Assembly: GCF_006442545.2 (NCBI RefSeq)
Contig: NZ_CP083952.1
Location: 992,001 to 1,056,000 of the forward strand
From: Mesorhizobium sp. B2-1-8
GTDB taxonomy: Bacteria; Pseudomonadota; Alphaproteobacteria; Rhizobiales; Rhizobiaceae
DNA: 64,000 nt
Reading direction: 5' to 3'
Below are positions 1 to 10,042 of the stretch, piece after piece. The notes beneath the pieces are model-generated. The model was given only the letters and a program-made list of their open reading frames with translations. It searched no databases and was not told the origin of the DNA. Positions within the stretch are counted from its first letter, which is position 1; every line of letters starts with the position of its first letter. The position numbers were made by a program, and so were the translations under genes.

Positions 1-204
1 GATGGTGCACCATTTGCTGTTTTCGATGCAGCCGTTGAGCGTCGCCGACTGGCCCGCGGCGAGCACGCCTATCACCGGGTATTGCGGACCCGGGCCGGCG
101 CGCACGTTGAGGTCGGTGACTGCCGAGACCGCGGTATCGGCCAACGCGGCACCCGACATCACGGTGAACACTCCGGCGATTGCGGGAAACAATACGGATT
201 TCAT
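1..204 (-). CDS. SH3b-domain exported protein (partial, C-terminus off window)
   Basis: Reads leftwards from ATG at 204-202 and is still open at the window edge, so only the first 68 codons are visible. Residues 1-22 form a signal peptide (basic Lys2, hydrophobic core, ALA^DT cleavage site). The mature part opens with a bacterial SH3 motif (LNVRAGPGPQYPVIGVL), followed by a Cys and a Trp-Cys pair. Such periplasmic SH3b proteins are thought to bind cell-wall peptides; the function here is inferred from the domain only. An AG-rich stretch (GGAGAGAAACC) directly before the ATG serves as ribosome binding site. Confidence 0.8.
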   Translation of the reverse strand, partial: MKSVLFPAIAGVFTVMSGAALADTAVSAVTDLNVRAGPGPQYPVIGVLAAGQSATLNGCIENSKWCTI

Positions 205-269
205 GGTTTCTCTCCGTTTTTTCGTGATCCCTCGGCGGTGAAAACGGGGTAGCGGCGCATGCGTTCCGG

Positions 270-1367
270 CTAAAACGCTTGCGCCAACTCACGATTTGTT
301 CCCGCTTCTTTCGGCAGACCGGTCACAAGATCGTGAACAAAGGCCAATTTTTGCGCCGTCACGTCCGAAATGACGAAGGGGTAGAGGTCGGGCAGGCCCA
401 TGCAGCGGTTGATCGAATTGGAGGCTTCCGACAGCACCAGCCAGCGCGCAAGGATCTTGTCGAAGGGCTCGGGCGTGTTTGCAGGCTCCGAAGGCGCTGC
501 CTGCAGCCGGCCGCCGGTATCGCCCCGCGGCAGTTCGTTCGCCTCCACCGTCTCCAGCCGGCCGAGCGGGAAGTTCAGGGCATGGACCATCTCCAGCGTG
601 TCGGTGATGTGCAGGTGATGGGCCCAGGTCTCGGCCCAGTCCTCCCACGGGTGCGAGGTGGCGTAGGCCGAGATGTGGTGCTGCTGCCAGTCGGGCGCGG
701 CGCCGTTGGCGTAGTAAGCCTTCAGCGCCTGTTCGTAATCGGCGCGTTCGTCGCCGAACAAAGCGCGGAACGCTTCCAGCCCTTGCGGATCGTCGCGGAT
801 CAGGCGGTCCCAGTAGTAATGGCCGAGTTCGTGGCGGAAATGGCCGAGCAGCGTGCGGTAATTCTCGCCCATCTCGATGCGACGTTTTTCGCGCTCGGCT
901 GAATCGGCCTCCGCGACGTTCAGCGTAATCCGGCCGTTGTCGTGACCGGTGAGAATCCGTTCGCCGCCCGGGCCGCCACCGATCGGATCGGCGAGGAAGT
1001 CGAAGGCCAGCCCGATCTCGTCCCTCGGGCTCTGCTTGGGCGCCACCGGCAGGTCGAAGGCGAGCAGCGAATAGATGGCGCGCTTCTTCGCCGCCTCGAC
1101 GCGGATCCAGCGGCGGCGGTTGCCGTCGACCGAGAGGTCGGGGATCAGCTGGTTCAGCACGCAGGCGCGGCAGAAGACCTGCCCCGGCTCGGCCATCCAG
1201 TTGCAGGCGCATTCGTCGGCATTGGTGCACTGGATGGCGCCGTCGACGCCGGACAAGACGAAGCGCCCGCCCTCGGGATCGTAGAGGACCAGACTGCTGC
1301 AGTTCAGGCACTGGGCGTTCTCGAAATAGAGACGGTGGCCGCAATGCGGGCAGTCGAAAAGTTTCAT
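270..1367 (-). CDS. Putative zinc-binding metallopeptidase (DUF2248 / peptidase Mx type)
   Basis: A 365-residue protein. The N-terminus is a zinc ribbon: CPHC at 6-9 and CLNC at 20-23, then further Cys at 47, 53, 55, 66 and 69, enough for a second metal site. A gluzincin motif HELGH lies at 179-183 in the context FRHELGHYYWD, followed by conserved HPWEDWAETWAHHLHITDT. This combination is characteristic of the DUF2248 family of putative intracellular metallopeptidases, whose substrates are unknown. No signal peptide is seen. Start is ATG at 1367 and the length fits the family. It faces the lytic transglycosylase gene across a 291-bp divergent gap. Confidence 0.85.
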   Translation of the reverse strand: MKLFDCPHCGHRLYFENAQCLNCSSLVLYDPEGGRFVLSGVDGAIQCTNADECACNWMAEPGQVFCRACVLNQLIPDLSVDGNRRRWIRVEAAKKRAIYSLLAFDLPVAPKQSPRDEIGLAFDFLADPIGGGPGGERILTGHDNGRITLNVAEADSAEREKRRIEMGENYRTLLGHFRHELGHYYWDRLIRDDPQGLEAFRALFGDERADYEQALKAYYANGAAPDWQQHHISAYATSHPWEDWAETWAHHLHITDTLEMVHALNFPLGRLETVEANELPRGDTGGRLQAAPSEPANTPEPFDKILARWLVLSEASNSINRCMGLPDLYPFVISDVTAQKLAFVHDLVTGLPKEAGTNRELAQAF

Positions 1368-1658
1368 CTCGGTCTCAATTCATCAGGGGGCACAAGATGC
1401 AGGCGGCCCGTGGCCAAACGCGAGCCACCGCCCGGTGTTCCGCGGTCCGTCGAGACTATTTCGCTTCGCTGGCCCAGGCGCCGATGCGGTCCATGGCCGA
1501 CATCAACCTCTTTCATGCCAGGGCCTCGCCACAATAATCCCTTGATCGTAGGCAAATTCCCCGGCATCCGCCAGCATCACGCCACAGACGGTGACAAATG
1601 CGCGTTTCGCTGGCAAATTCGCAATCGGGACGTGAATCAGGCAAACCAGGAGAACAAC
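1368..1658. promoter_or_regulatory. Divergent intergenic region
   Basis: The 291 bp separates the leftward metallopeptidase gene from the rightward transglycosylase gene and must hold both promoters. No convincing -35/-10 pair stands out. A 15-codon frame with a purine-rich site before it (1503-1456, minus strand) is present but unsupported. Confidence 0.4.
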
Positions 1659-2456
1659 ATGGCATTTCTTGCCAAGGGTAGGATTTTAGCAGCCGCGGTG
1701 GTGGCGGTGCTGGGGCTGGCAACGGGCGCGCAAGCGGCGGCCAGTTGCGGCAAGACCGGCGCCGGCTTCGACGCCTGGAAGCAGGACTTCGCCGCTGAGG
1801 CCAAATCCGACGGTGTCGGGTCCAGGGGCCTGGCCGCTCTGGCCGGCGCGACCTACGCAACGAGGACGATCTCCGCCGACCGCGCCATCCACAAGGCTTT
1901 CAGCGGCTCGGTGGATGATTTCATGAAACGCCGTGGCGGGTCGGCGATCATTTCCAGGGGCCGTTCGCTTAAGAAGTCGAACGCGGCGCTGTTCAGCCAG
2001 ATCGAAGCCAACTACGGCGTGTCGCCGGGCGTGCTGCTCGCCATCTGGGGGATGGAAACCGGCTTCGGTGCCTCGATGGGCAACCAGAACACGGTCTCCG
2101 CCATTTTGACGCTCGCCTATGATTGCCGCCGCCCCGACTATTTCCACCCGCACGCCATCGCGGCCCTGAAGCTGGTTGACCGCGGAGCGTTGACCTCCTC
2201 GTCGGTCGGTGCCATGCATGGCGAGATCGGCCACACGCAGTTCCTGCCCGGAAATGTCTTGAAGTATGCGGTCGGCAGCGGAAACCTGCGCGACAAGGCG
2301 ACCGCGTTGGCCTCCACCGCCAACTTCCTCAAGGGTCACGGCTGGCGGGCTGGCGCCAGCGCGCAGTCGAATATGGGCGCGATCGCCGGCTGGAATTCCG
2401 CAAGCGTCTATCAGCAGGCCATCGCCCGCATCGCCACCGCGATCGATGCCGACTGA
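1659..2456 (+). CDS. Lytic murein transglycosylase, MltB/GH103 type (SLT_2)
   Basis: The 265-residue product carries a signal peptide (residues 1-27, ending GAQAAA) and an MltB-like soluble lytic transglycosylase domain. Catalytic Glu is E133 in GMETGFGAS, followed by family signatures NQNTVSAILTLAYD and MHGEIGHTQFLPG. Enzymes of this family cleave the MurNAc-GlcNAc bond of peptidoglycan with 1,6-anhydro ring formation, in the periplasm. It is shorter than E. coli MltB, as is normal for the alphaproteobacterial exported form, and has no lipobox. The ATG at 1659 is chosen because the frame upstream is an antisense shadow and CCAGGAG precedes it at good spacing. Confidence 0.88.
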   Translation: MAFLAKGRILAAAVVAVLGLATGAQAAASCGKTGAGFDAWKQDFAAEAKSDGVGSRGLAALAGATYATRTISADRAIHKAFSGSVDDFMKRRGGSAIISRGRSLKKSNAALFSQIEANYGVSPGVLLAIWGMETGFGASMGNQNTVSAILTLAYDCRRPDYFHPHAIAALKLVDRGALTSSSVGAMHGEIGHTQFLPGNVLKYAVGSGNLRDKATALASTANFLKGHGWRAGASAQSNMGAIAGWNSASVYQQAIARIATAIDAD

Positions 2457-2481
2457 TCGAACCGTACGGCATTGAACGAAG

Positions 2482-2510
2482 AACCCGGCCTCCGCGCCGG
2501 GTTTTCATTT
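2482..2510. terminator. Bidirectional rho-independent terminator
   Basis: Perfect 8-bp stem AACCCGGC / GCCGGGTT (2482-2489 and 2496-2503) with a 6-nt loop, followed by TTTC. It lies between the converging transglycosylase and hypothetical genes. Confidence 0.75.
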
Positions 2511-3047
2511 CACGTCGAGCGCATAGGAGCAGCCGGCCAGCGTCTTGCCGGGATGGGACTCGACCGTCGAGACATTGAGCGTGATGCGCGTGGCAAGACT
2601 CACGCCGCCGGCGTCCTCGGTGCTTTCGGTCACGACCTTCTCGCCAAGGAATTTATCCGGTGTCGAGACCATCGCCGGGACGTCGATCTGGCGGGCGAGG
2701 TCCGGCGCGGCGATGCCATCAAGCACCGCCATCGGCCCTGTCGCGGTAAAGACGATCGTTCCGGTCTCGCGCCCGAAGACATGGACCGGGGCGGGCAAGT
2801 CATATTGGCGCAGGAACGGATTGACTGACGGAACCTCTTTCCAGCTCAGCGCCTTCGCGGCGCCGGGTTCGCCGGCTAGCCAGAAGGCAAGGCCGTTGTA
2901 GCTGGGCACGTCGGCCCGGCACTCGATGAGTGCGGCCAGGTCGAGCGAGGCGGGGTCATGGTCGTTGGCTTTGGCAACAGCCAAGCTTGCCAGGACAGCC
3001 AATGCGGGCAGGAAAGCGATTCCAGGAATGGCCGAGCGCCTGGGCAC
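2505..3047 (-). CDS. Exported hypothetical protein
   Basis: Product of 180 residues if started at GTG 3047. The frame extends upstream to an ATG at 3119, but that would overlap the preceding gene by 65 bp and put about 25 polar residues before the hydrophobic segment. The GTG start has GAGAG before it and gives a clean signal peptide (MPRRSAIPG, then FLPALAVLASLAVAKA). The mature protein has two Cys, one near each end (AALIECRADVP and TLAGCSYALDVK), which could pair in the periplasm. I recognise no family. It is 7 bp downstream of another small exported protein on the same strand, so the two are probably co-transcribed. Confidence 0.65.
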   Translation of the reverse strand: MPRRSAIPGIAFLPALAVLASLAVAKANDHDPASLDLAALIECRADVPSYNGLAFWLAGEPGAAKALSWKEVPSVNPFLRQYDLPAPVHVFGRETGTIVFTATGPMAVLDGIAAPDLARQIDVPAMVSTPDKFLGEKVVTESTEDAGGVSLATRITLNVSTVESHPGKTLAGCSYALDVK

Positions 3048-3054
3048 ATCACTC

Positions 3055-3492
3055 TCAATAATGCGCGTAGCCGCTCGCCGGGCATTTCTGGGAAGCGGGA
3101 ACCTGAAAAGTGCCGTCAATGCCGCTGCAGTTACGGAAGTTGGGCGACCGCGGCGCCTGGGATTGCGTGGGCGCAGTTGCCTTCGCCTTGCCCTTGAGGA
3201 CCATCCAGATCTCGGTCGGCTGGTCGAGCTGCAGCCTGTTTATGTCGGAATAGCTGATGCGGCCGCTGCGTATCCCATCGGCAATGCGCTGGCAGAACAA
3301 AGCGGGCATGCGCTCCTGCGAGACGCCCATGAACAAAGCCATGTCATGCTTGAACGTAAGGTCCGATGTGCGGGCTGAGGCAATACATTCGTTCATATCC
3401 ACCTTCGGGTCACGCTTGGCGCCTGCGTGTGAGGCCTGGCACACCGACAAGACGACGACCGCGCCAAGCAGAAGAGAAATGCTATTTTTCAC
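3055..3492 (-). CDS. Exported hypothetical protein, Rap1a/Tai-like architecture
   Basis: Product of 145 residues from GTG 3492; an ATG at 3573 in the same frame would add 27 residues that weaken the signal peptide. From the GTG, residues 1-24 are a signal peptide (KNSISLLLGAVVVLSVCQASHA). The mature part has the layout of small exported Rap1a/Tai-like proteins: M-N-E-C near the start, then a helical CQRIADGIRSG segment, with four Cys overall. That likeness is an impression, not a firm match. It is followed at 7 bp by a second exported protein gene. Confidence 0.6.
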   Translation of the reverse strand: MKNSISLLLGAVVVLSVCQASHAGAKRDPKVDMNECIASARTSDLTFKHDMALFMGVSQERMPALFCQRIADGIRSGRISYSDINRLQLDQPTEIWMVLKGKAKATAPTQSQAPRSPNFRNCSGIDGTFQVPASQKCPASGYAHY

Positions 3493-3600
3493 TGTCAAAA
3501 CCCCAAAACCCGCAAATGAACTTAAATGAAGCCGCCAAAAGGTCAAACAGGAACCGACTACAGGCAGCTTCATTTTGTCTATATTAGCGGTTGCAAATAG

Positions 3601-3624
3601 AAACCCGGCGTCTCCGCCGGGTTT
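3601..3624 (-). terminator. Hairpin terminator downstream of argG
   Basis: Perfect 10-bp stem AAACCCGGCG / CGCCGGGTTT with a 4-nt TCTC loop, 43 bp beyond the argG stop. The arm nearly repeats the terminator at 2482. The U tract on the argG strand is short (TTTC). Confidence 0.65.
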
Positions 3625-3666
3625 CTTGAATGTTGACTGACAAAGGTTCAGGTCGCTGTCTGGACA

Positions 3667-4890
<1,224 letters not shown>

Positions 4891-5083
4891 TTGGCAGTTC
4901 CGCGACAGGAGTTCTCGGCGCGCGAGGTATCACGCCGCTTCCAGGCTGCGCAAGAGATGAACACGAGACAGGTGGATGACACCACGATCGAGCAGAGCTG
5001 GATCAGCACTCTTGCCGTTCGGCCGCTGGCAAGAAGGGGCGGCATCCTCTATAGCCTGATGTCCCCAAGCCAAAGGGCCTGCC

Positions 5084-5725
5084 ATGTCCTTCATTCCCGA
5101 CATCACCACGCTGATCCAGTTCGCCATCGCCACCGTGATCCTGGCGATCACGCCAGGCCCTGACATGACGCTGTTCGTCTCGCGCACGCTGAGCCAGGGC
5201 CGGGCCACCGGCTTTGCCTCGATGGCCGGCGCGCTGTGCGGCACGCTGATCCACACCACGCTGGTGGTGGTCGGCATCTCGGCGCTGATCGTCGCCTCGC
5301 CGATGGCTTTCTTCGTGCTGAAGATCTTTGGCGCCGGTTATCTCGTCTTCCTGGCCTGGCAGGCGATCGCCAAGGGCTCGGCCTTTTCGCCGGAAAAGAA
5401 GACGGGTCCGCAGATTTCGCTGCTGCGCAGCTGGGCGGCGGGGCTCGGTGTCAACCTGCTCAATCCGAAGATCATCCTGTTCTTCATGACCTTCCTGCCG
5501 CAATTCGTCTCCGCGCACGATCCGAACGCGCCCGGGAAGCTGTTCTTCCTCGGCTCCATGTTCATCGTGCTGTCGATCCCGGTAACGGTACCGATGGTGC
5601 TGGCGGCGGAAAAATTCTCGGCGGCGATGAAGGCCAGCCCGCGCGTGACGCGGGTGGTCGACTATCTCTTTGCCGGCGTGTTCTCGGCCTTCGCGCTCAA
5701 GATCCTGACGGCCCAGGCGAAGTAG
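5084..5725 (+). CDS. LysE/RhtB-family amino acid exporter
   Basis: A 213-residue membrane protein with six predicted hydrophobic segments. The hallmark N-terminal motif ITPGPDMTLFVSRTLSQG at about residues 24-41 and LNPKIILFFMTFLPQF in the middle identify the LysE/RhtB (threonine/homoserine exporter) family. These proteins export amino acids or derivatives from the cytosol; substrate cannot be read from sequence. Its last 29 bp overlap the 3' end of the convergent membrane-protein gene. Confidence 0.9.
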   Translation: MSFIPDITTLIQFAIATVILAITPGPDMTLFVSRTLSQGRATGFASMAGALCGTLIHTTLVVVGISALIVASPMAFFVLKIFGAGYLVFLAWQAIAKGSAFSPEKKTGPQISLLRSWAAGLGVNLLNPKIILFFMTFLPQFVSAHDPNAPGKLFFLGSMFIVLSIPVTVPMVLAAEKFSAAMKASPRVTRVVDYLFAGVFSAFALKILTAQAK

Positions 5726-6179
5726 GCGCTTTCTCGTCCTTCCACCAGCTTCCGGCCCAGCGCCCGGCGCTGAGCCAGTAGAAGATGCCGCCGACCATGC
5801 CGCCGCCAATGACGGCCATGATGGCGCTGGTCTCGGTGACCGCGAACGTGGAATCGCGGATATTGTCGACCAGGCCGAGGAAAACCCCCGCTACCAGCGC
5901 GCCCGCCAGTGCGTAGAACAGCCAGTCGCGCCGGCCGAGGATTTCGGCAATCAGGATGACGAGCGCGGCCGGCGCGAAGCCGAAATAGGCGACGAACAGG
6001 GCGACGAAAGGAATTGAAAAATAGAGCGATGCCGTCGCCGCCAGATGGGCTTGCGCCGGCGCGTAGCCGAGCGAGGCCAGGAACAGGATGTTGAGGAAGG
6101 CGCTCGCCGCCAGCGAGGCGACGGCGTAGCCGAACAGGATGATGGCGAAGCGCACGATATAGGCGACGAGACGGTTCAT
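5697..6179 (-). CDS. Small integral membrane protein, unknown family
   Basis: Product of 160 residues from ATG 6179, with about four hydrophobic segments (for example FAIILFGYAVASLAASAFLNILF and LFYALAGALVAGVFLGL). Its ATG overlaps the stop of the upstream membrane gene (ATGA, 6179-6176), implying translational coupling. Both proteins share a short N-terminus with M-x-R-L-x-x-x-I, a central tract and a C-terminal Gly/Trp region (GGIFYWLSAGRW versus AAGWVYWRLAGHK). They may be ancient paralogues or partners. The C-terminal coding end runs 29 bp into the lysE-type gene on the other strand. I recognise no function. Confidence 0.75.
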   Translation of the reverse strand: MNRLVAYIVRFAIILFGYAVASLAASAFLNILFLASLGYAPAQAHLAATASLYFSIPFVALFVAYFGFAPAALVILIAEILGRRDWLFYALAGALVAGVFLGLVDNIRDSTFAVTETSAIMAVIGGGMVGGIFYWLSAGRWAGSWWKDEKAPTSPGPSGS

Positions 6180-6604
6180 CGGGGACCACCGCCCGCGGGA
6201 TGACCGGACTTGTGTCCGGCCAGACGCCAGTAGACCCAGCCGGCGGCAACGCCGGCCGCGGCCAGAAAACCGAGGAAGCCCGGATTGAAAACGAAGCCGC
6301 CAGCCGAGCCTGGGACAAAGACACCGAAGGCGATCGACGTGATCGCACCCGTGACGGCGAAGTAGAACCATCCTCGCAGCGCCAGCCGCTCGGCGAGGAC
6401 GATCGCCGGGCCGACGATCAGCAGCGCGCAGATCGCCACGGTCAACACGGCGAGTGGGAACGAGGCCAGCCAGTCAAATGTGAAAATGATCGACCAGTTG
6501 CCATCCTCGATCCCCGCCAGAAGAACGATCAGCAGCACCGGCACCAGGATCGAGGTCAGCACGGCGGCGATATAGCCGATTGCTATCATGGCGAGGCGCT
6601 TCAT
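6176..6604 (-). CDS. Small integral membrane protein, unknown family
   Basis: Product of 142 residues from ATG 6604, with four hydrophobic segments (MIAIGYIAAVLTSILVPVLLIVLL, then FPLAVLTVAICALLIVGPAIVL and two more). An alternative GTG at 6625 overlaps the rlmN stop as GTGA and would add seven residues (MSRSLAW); neither start has a clearly better ribosome site. The gene lies immediately after rlmN and is coupled by ATGA to the next membrane gene, so the three probably form one transcript. Function is unknown. Confidence 0.72.
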   Translation of the reverse strand: MKRLAMIAIGYIAAVLTSILVPVLLIVLLAGIEDGNWSIIFTFDWLASFPLAVLTVAICALLIVGPAIVLAERLALRGWFYFAVTGAITSIAFGVFVPGSAGGFVFNPGFLGFLAAAGVAAGWVYWRLAGHKSGHPAGGGPR

Positions 6605-6621
6605 CCAGGCAAGCGAGCGGC

Positions 6622-7857
6622 TCACACCTCGCCGTGCCCCGCGATCATCATGGCTTCCAGCGCCAGCCGGTCGACCTTGCGCATGCGTTCCGATTCCGAC
6701 TTCAGCTGGCCGCAGGCGGCCAGGATGTCGCGGCCGCGCGGCGTGCGGATCGGCGAGGCATAGCCGGCATTGTTGATATAATCGGCGAATTTCTCGATCG
6801 TCTCCCAATCCGAGCACTGGTAATTGGTGCCGGGCCACGGGTTGAACGGGATCAAATTGATCTTGGCCGGAATGCCCTTGAGCAGCTTGATCAGGCCCTT
6901 GGCGTCCTCGATGGAATCGTTGACGTCCTTCAGCATCACATATTCGAAGGTGATGCGCCTGGCGTTGGAGAGGCCGGGATAGGCCCGGCAGGCGGCGATC
7001 AGCTCCTTCAGCGGATACTTCTTGTTGATCGGCACCAAAAGGTCGCGCAGATCGTCATTGGTGGCATGCAGCGAGATCGCCAGCATGACGCCGATCTCCT
7101 CGCCGGTGCGGAAAATCTCGGGCACGACGCCGGAGGTCGACAGCGTGATGCGGCGCTTCGACAGGGAAAGGCCGTCGCCGTCGGAGGCGATCAACAGCGC
7201 CTTCTTGACCGCCTCGAAATTGTAGAGCGGCTCGCCCATGCCCATCATGACGATGTTGGAGACTTTTCTGCCCTCGGCCGGCACGATGGCGCCGTCGGGC
7301 GTGTCGCGGTCGGGGAAGTCGCCGAGCCGGTCGCGCGCGGTGAGCAGCTGGGCGAGGATTTCCTCGGCCGTCAAATTGCGCACCAGCTTCTGCGTGCCGG
7401 TATGGCAGAACGAGCAGGTCAGAGTGCAGCCGACCTGCGAGGAAATGCAGAGCGTGCCGCGGCCTTCCTCGGGGATATAGACGGTTTCGATTTCGACCGG
7501 CCGGCCGGCGCCGCGCGGCGGAAAGCGGAACAGCCACTTTCGCGTGCCGTCGGCGGAAATCTGCTCCTCGACGATTTCTGGTCGGGCGACGGTGAAATGC
7601 TTGTCGAGTTCGGCGCGCAGATCCTTGGAGATGTTGAACATGCCGGCGAAGTCGGAAACGCCGCGCACATACATCCAGTGCCAGAGCTGCTGGGCGCGCA
7701 TTTTCGCCTGACGCTCCGGCACGATGCCTGAAGCGACGAGGGCCTCGCCGAGTTCGGCCCGCGTCAGGCCGATCAGCGACGGTTTTTCGGCCGTCACGGC
7801 ACGGCCGCGCAACGCGTCGCGGGCGCCTTCTGCGGTAAGGTCGAGGGAAAGGGTCAT
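6622..7857 (-). CDS. rlmN: 23S rRNA (adenine2503-C2)/tRNA (A37-C2)-methyltransferase, radical SAM
   Basis: RlmN methylates C2 of A2503 in 23S rRNA and of A37 in some tRNAs by a radical SAM mechanism. The 411-residue protein has the cluster-binding CxxxCxxC at C144, C148 and C151 (CTLTCSFC), the preceding [12 protein letters not shown] strand, and the C-terminal catalytic Cys in [20 protein letters not shown] is the conserved SAM-contacting GEP motif. The start at 7857 gives a typical slightly extended rhizobial N-terminus. Two small membrane-protein genes follow directly. Confidence 0.96.
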   Translation of the reverse strand: MTLSLDLTAEGARDALRGRAVTAEKPSLIGLTRAELGEALVASGIVPERQAKMRAQQLWHWMYVRGVSDFAGMFNISKDLRAELDKHFTVARPEIVEEQISADGTRKWLFRFPPRGAGRPVEIETVYIPEEGRGTLCISSQVGCTLTCSFCHTGTQKLVRNLTAEEILAQLLTARDRLGDFPDRDTPDGAIVPAEGRKVSNIVMMGMGEPLYNFEAVKKALLIASDGDGLSLSKRRITLSTSGVVPEIFRTGEEIGVMLAISLHATNDDLRDLLVPINKKYPLKELIAACRAYPGLSNARRITFEYVMLKDVNDSIEDAKGLIKLLKGIPAKINLIPFNPWPGTNYQCSDWETIEKFADYINNAGYASPIRTPRGRDILAACGQLKSESERMRKVDRLALEAMMIAGHGEV

Positions 7858-7961
7858 GGCTCTACTGATATAAACGGTTTGCGGCCGATTTCATCCATCG
7901 GCCCGATGTCAAGCGCGGCGCATAGCACAGCTTGGCGGCGGAGTCATGCCGCAGCTATCGG

Positions 7962-8000
7962 GCAGCTTGTCCCGCCGCCGGGCCGCGGGGGACAAGCTGC
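7962..8000. repeat. Perfect 12-bp inverted repeat (hairpin)
   Basis: GCAGCTTGTCCC (7962-7973) and GGGACAAGCTGC (7989-8000) enclose a GC-rich 15-nt loop, in the gap between divergent rlmN and the Met-rich protein gene. There is no U tract, so it is not a simple terminator; an attenuator or small palindromic element is possible. Confidence 0.5.
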
Positions 8001-8125
8001 GACTGCCTTGTGCCGTTCCCCGGCGCGCGATCGATCACATATTCGTGTCGGCGCGTAACGGCCGGCGCGCCGTCCGCGAACCCTGAATGGGGCGACTGTG
8101 CCCCTGCACAATGGGAGTATGCGGA

Positions 8126-8425
8126 ATGAAATCGATCAAGCTCGCCGTCATCGCCGGCCTCGCCGCTCTTTGCGCCTCGCAGGCATTCGCCGAGGACACG
8201 ATGGGCACCATGACCATGATGAAAGGTGGACAAGTGACGGCGATCATGCCGGACGGGCACATGGGCACCATGATGCCGGACGCGAAGATGGGCGCCGACA
8301 TGATGAAGATGGCCAAGCCGATCAAGCATTGCATGATGATAATGACCGACGCCAAGGGCAAAGCCTATATGGTCGACACGTCGACCAAGAAGGCCCAGGC
8401 CGAATGTGAAAAAATGGCCATGTGA
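8126..8425 (+). CDS. Met-rich small exported protein
   Basis: Product of 99 residues with signal peptide 1-22 (MKSIKLAVIAGLAALCASQA, FA^ED). GGGAG lies 9 bp before the ATG at 8126. The mature part of about 77 residues contains 18 Met, many in MM, MxM or HM pairs (TMTMM, DGHMGTMM, DMMKMA, HCMMIM), plus single His and Cys residues. Methionine clusters in exported proteins typically bind Cu(I), but no established copper-chaperone domain is recognised, so this is inference. It stands alone, followed by a GC-rich hairpin. Confidence 0.75.
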   Translation: MKSIKLAVIAGLAALCASQAFAEDTMGTMTMMKGGQVTAIMPDGHMGTMMPDAKMGADMMKMAKPIKHCMMIMTDAKGKAYMVDTSTKKAQAECEKMAM

Positions 8426-8443
8426 CGATCTCGCCAGCGCTTG

Positions 8444-8470
8444 CCCGCCGGCTCGGAGGCCGGCGGGACG
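8444..8470 (+). terminator. Probable terminator hairpin
   Basis: Perfect 9-bp stem CCCGCCGGC / GCCGGCGGG (8444-8452, 8459-8467) with a 6-nt loop, 18 bp after the Met-rich protein stop. The downstream T content is weak, so efficiency is uncertain. Confidence 0.5.
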
Positions 8471-8630
8471 GGCAGCTTTCATTCGACTGAAGGCGACTTA
8501 TGCCCTTTTTGGAGCATGTTCGCGAGCGGCCGCCCCAACGCGGCGGCCCTTTTGTCCCTCCGATCGTCAGACTCTTACTTGATCGGCATCATGCCTGTGT
8601 TAGGGCTGGGTTTTCCCCACGAGGACACAC

Positions 8631-9989
8631 ATGGCCGGCCAATCGCGAAGACATCCCATGCTGCGGCGTTCGCAGGCGATGTGGGCCACGCGCCGTGTCT
8701 GGCAGCCGCGTCTGGTGTTCTGGGCCGGTGCGATCTCGATCGGCCTGATCAGCGTGTTGTTTGCCGTGTTGGCCGACAAGGCACAGGCGCTGTTCCATGT
8801 GTTGATCGGTGATGATGGCGGCTGGCGCTTCTATCTGCCGCTGGCGATCACACCGCTCGGCTTCGTCTTGTGCGCGTGGCTGGCGCACGCCTTCTTTCCG
8901 GGATCGCAAGGCAGCGGCATTCCGCAGGCGATCGCCGCCCGGCACCTGCGCGACGACGACGACCGCAGCCATATCCTGTCGCTCAAGCTGGTGGCGGGCA
9001 AGATCGTGCTCACCATCGTCGGGCTGTTCTGCGGCGCTTCCATCGGCCGCGAGGGGCCGACCGTGCAGGTTGGCGCGTCGCTGATGCTGCAGGCGGCGCG
9101 CTGGGGCGGCATGGCGCAGGCGCGCGGCCTGATCCTGGCGGGATCGGCCGCCGGCATAGCCGCCGCCTTCAACACGCCGCTCGCCGGCATCGTCTTCGCC
9201 ATCGAGGAGATGGGCCGTACCTATGAGTCACGCACCAACGGGCTGGTGCTGACGGCGGTCATCCTGGCCGGCCTGGCCTCGCTCGGCGTGCTCGGCAACT
9301 ACACCTATTTCGGCGTGTCCAAGGACACGATCTCGTCGTTTGCCGTCGACTGGCCGCTGGTGATTGCCTGCGGCGTCATCGGCGGCGGCTTTGGCGCCTT
9401 GTTCTCGTTGCTGGCGCTCAAGGCGACACGCAGGATTCGGCGCTGGCACGCGCTGCAGCCGCTGTGGCGCGCCCTGCTGGTGGCGGCGGTCTGCGGACTG
9501 GCGGTGGCGGTGATCGGCATCGTCTCGGGCGGGCTGACCTTCGGCACCGGCTACGCCCAGGCGCGCAGCGCGGTCGAAGGCATGCCGCTGCCCTGGTTCT
9601 TCTTCGCCGAGAAATTCGCGGCCGGGCTGCTGTCGATGATTTCAGGAATACCCGGCGGCATCTTCGCGCCCTCGCTGGCGGTCGGCGCCGGCATCGGCAG
9701 TTCGCTCGGCCTGGTGTTCGGCAGCAGCGCCGGCGTCGCGGCGCTGCTCGGCATGGCCGGCTATTTCGCCGGCGTGGTGCAGGCGCCGATGACCGCCTTC
9801 GTCATCATCCTCGAAATGACCGGCAATCACGACAATGTCATCGGCCTGATGCTGGCCTCGATGCTGGGCTACGGAACGGCGCGCCTGATCTCGCATGAGC
9901 CGCTCTACCACGCCCTGTCGCGGATCTTCATCGCCGAGGCGATCCGACGGCGGCGGGCGGAGGCCGCACCGGACTCGGGCCAGGGCTGA
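8631..9989 (+). CDS. ClC-family chloride channel or H+/Cl- antiporter
   Basis: The 452-residue polytopic inner-membrane protein has the three selectivity motifs of the ClC superfamily in order: GSGIPQ (near residue 90), GREGPTVQVGAS (near 135) and GGIFAPSLAVGAGIG (near 340). It has no C-terminal CBS domains. Such proteins conduct or exchange Cl- or related anions, often in acid response. Whether it is channel or antiporter depends on gating and proton glutamates that I cannot place reliably. The ATG at 8631 is used; a second ATG at 8658 is possible. Confidence 0.92.
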   Translation: MAGQSRRHPMLRRSQAMWATRRVWQPRLVFWAGAISIGLISVLFAVLADKAQALFHVLIGDDGGWRFYLPLAITPLGFVLCAWLAHAFFPGSQGSGIPQAIAARHLRDDDDRSHILSLKLVAGKIVLTIVGLFCGASIGREGPTVQVGASLMLQAARWGGMAQARGLILAGSAAGIAAAFNTPLAGIVFAIEEMGRTYESRTNGLVLTAVILAGLASLGVLGNYTYFGVSKDTISSFAVDWPLVIACGVIGGGFGALFSLLALKATRRIRRWHALQPLWRALLVAAVCGLAVAVIGIVSGGLTFGTGYAQARSAVEGMPLPWFFFAEKFAAGLLSMISGIPGGIFAPSLAVGAGIGSSLGLVFGSSAGVAALLGMAGYFAGVVQAPMTAFVIILEMTGNHDNVIGLMLASMLGYGTARLISHEPLYHALSRIFIAEAIRRRRAEAAPDSGQG

Positions 9990-9994
9990 AAAGC

Positions 9995-10022
9995 AAAGGC
10001 CGGGCGTCGCGGCCCGGCCTTT
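9995..10022. terminator. Strong bidirectional terminator
   Basis: Perfect 11-bp stem AAAGGCCGGGC / GCCCGGCCTTT with a 6-nt loop between the convergent ClC and ialB-type genes. Confidence 0.85.
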
Positions 10023-10042
10023 GGTTCAAAACCGAAGATAGC

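Noticed and set aside
279..902. Plus-strand frame opposite the zinc metallopeptidase
   Set aside because: Mirror of the HExxH gene; composition biased to Arg/Val/Gln and no homology.
1456..1503. Small minus-strand frame MSAMDRIGAWASEAK with AGAGG upstream
   Set aside because: 15 residues, no conservation visible; cannot be told from chance.
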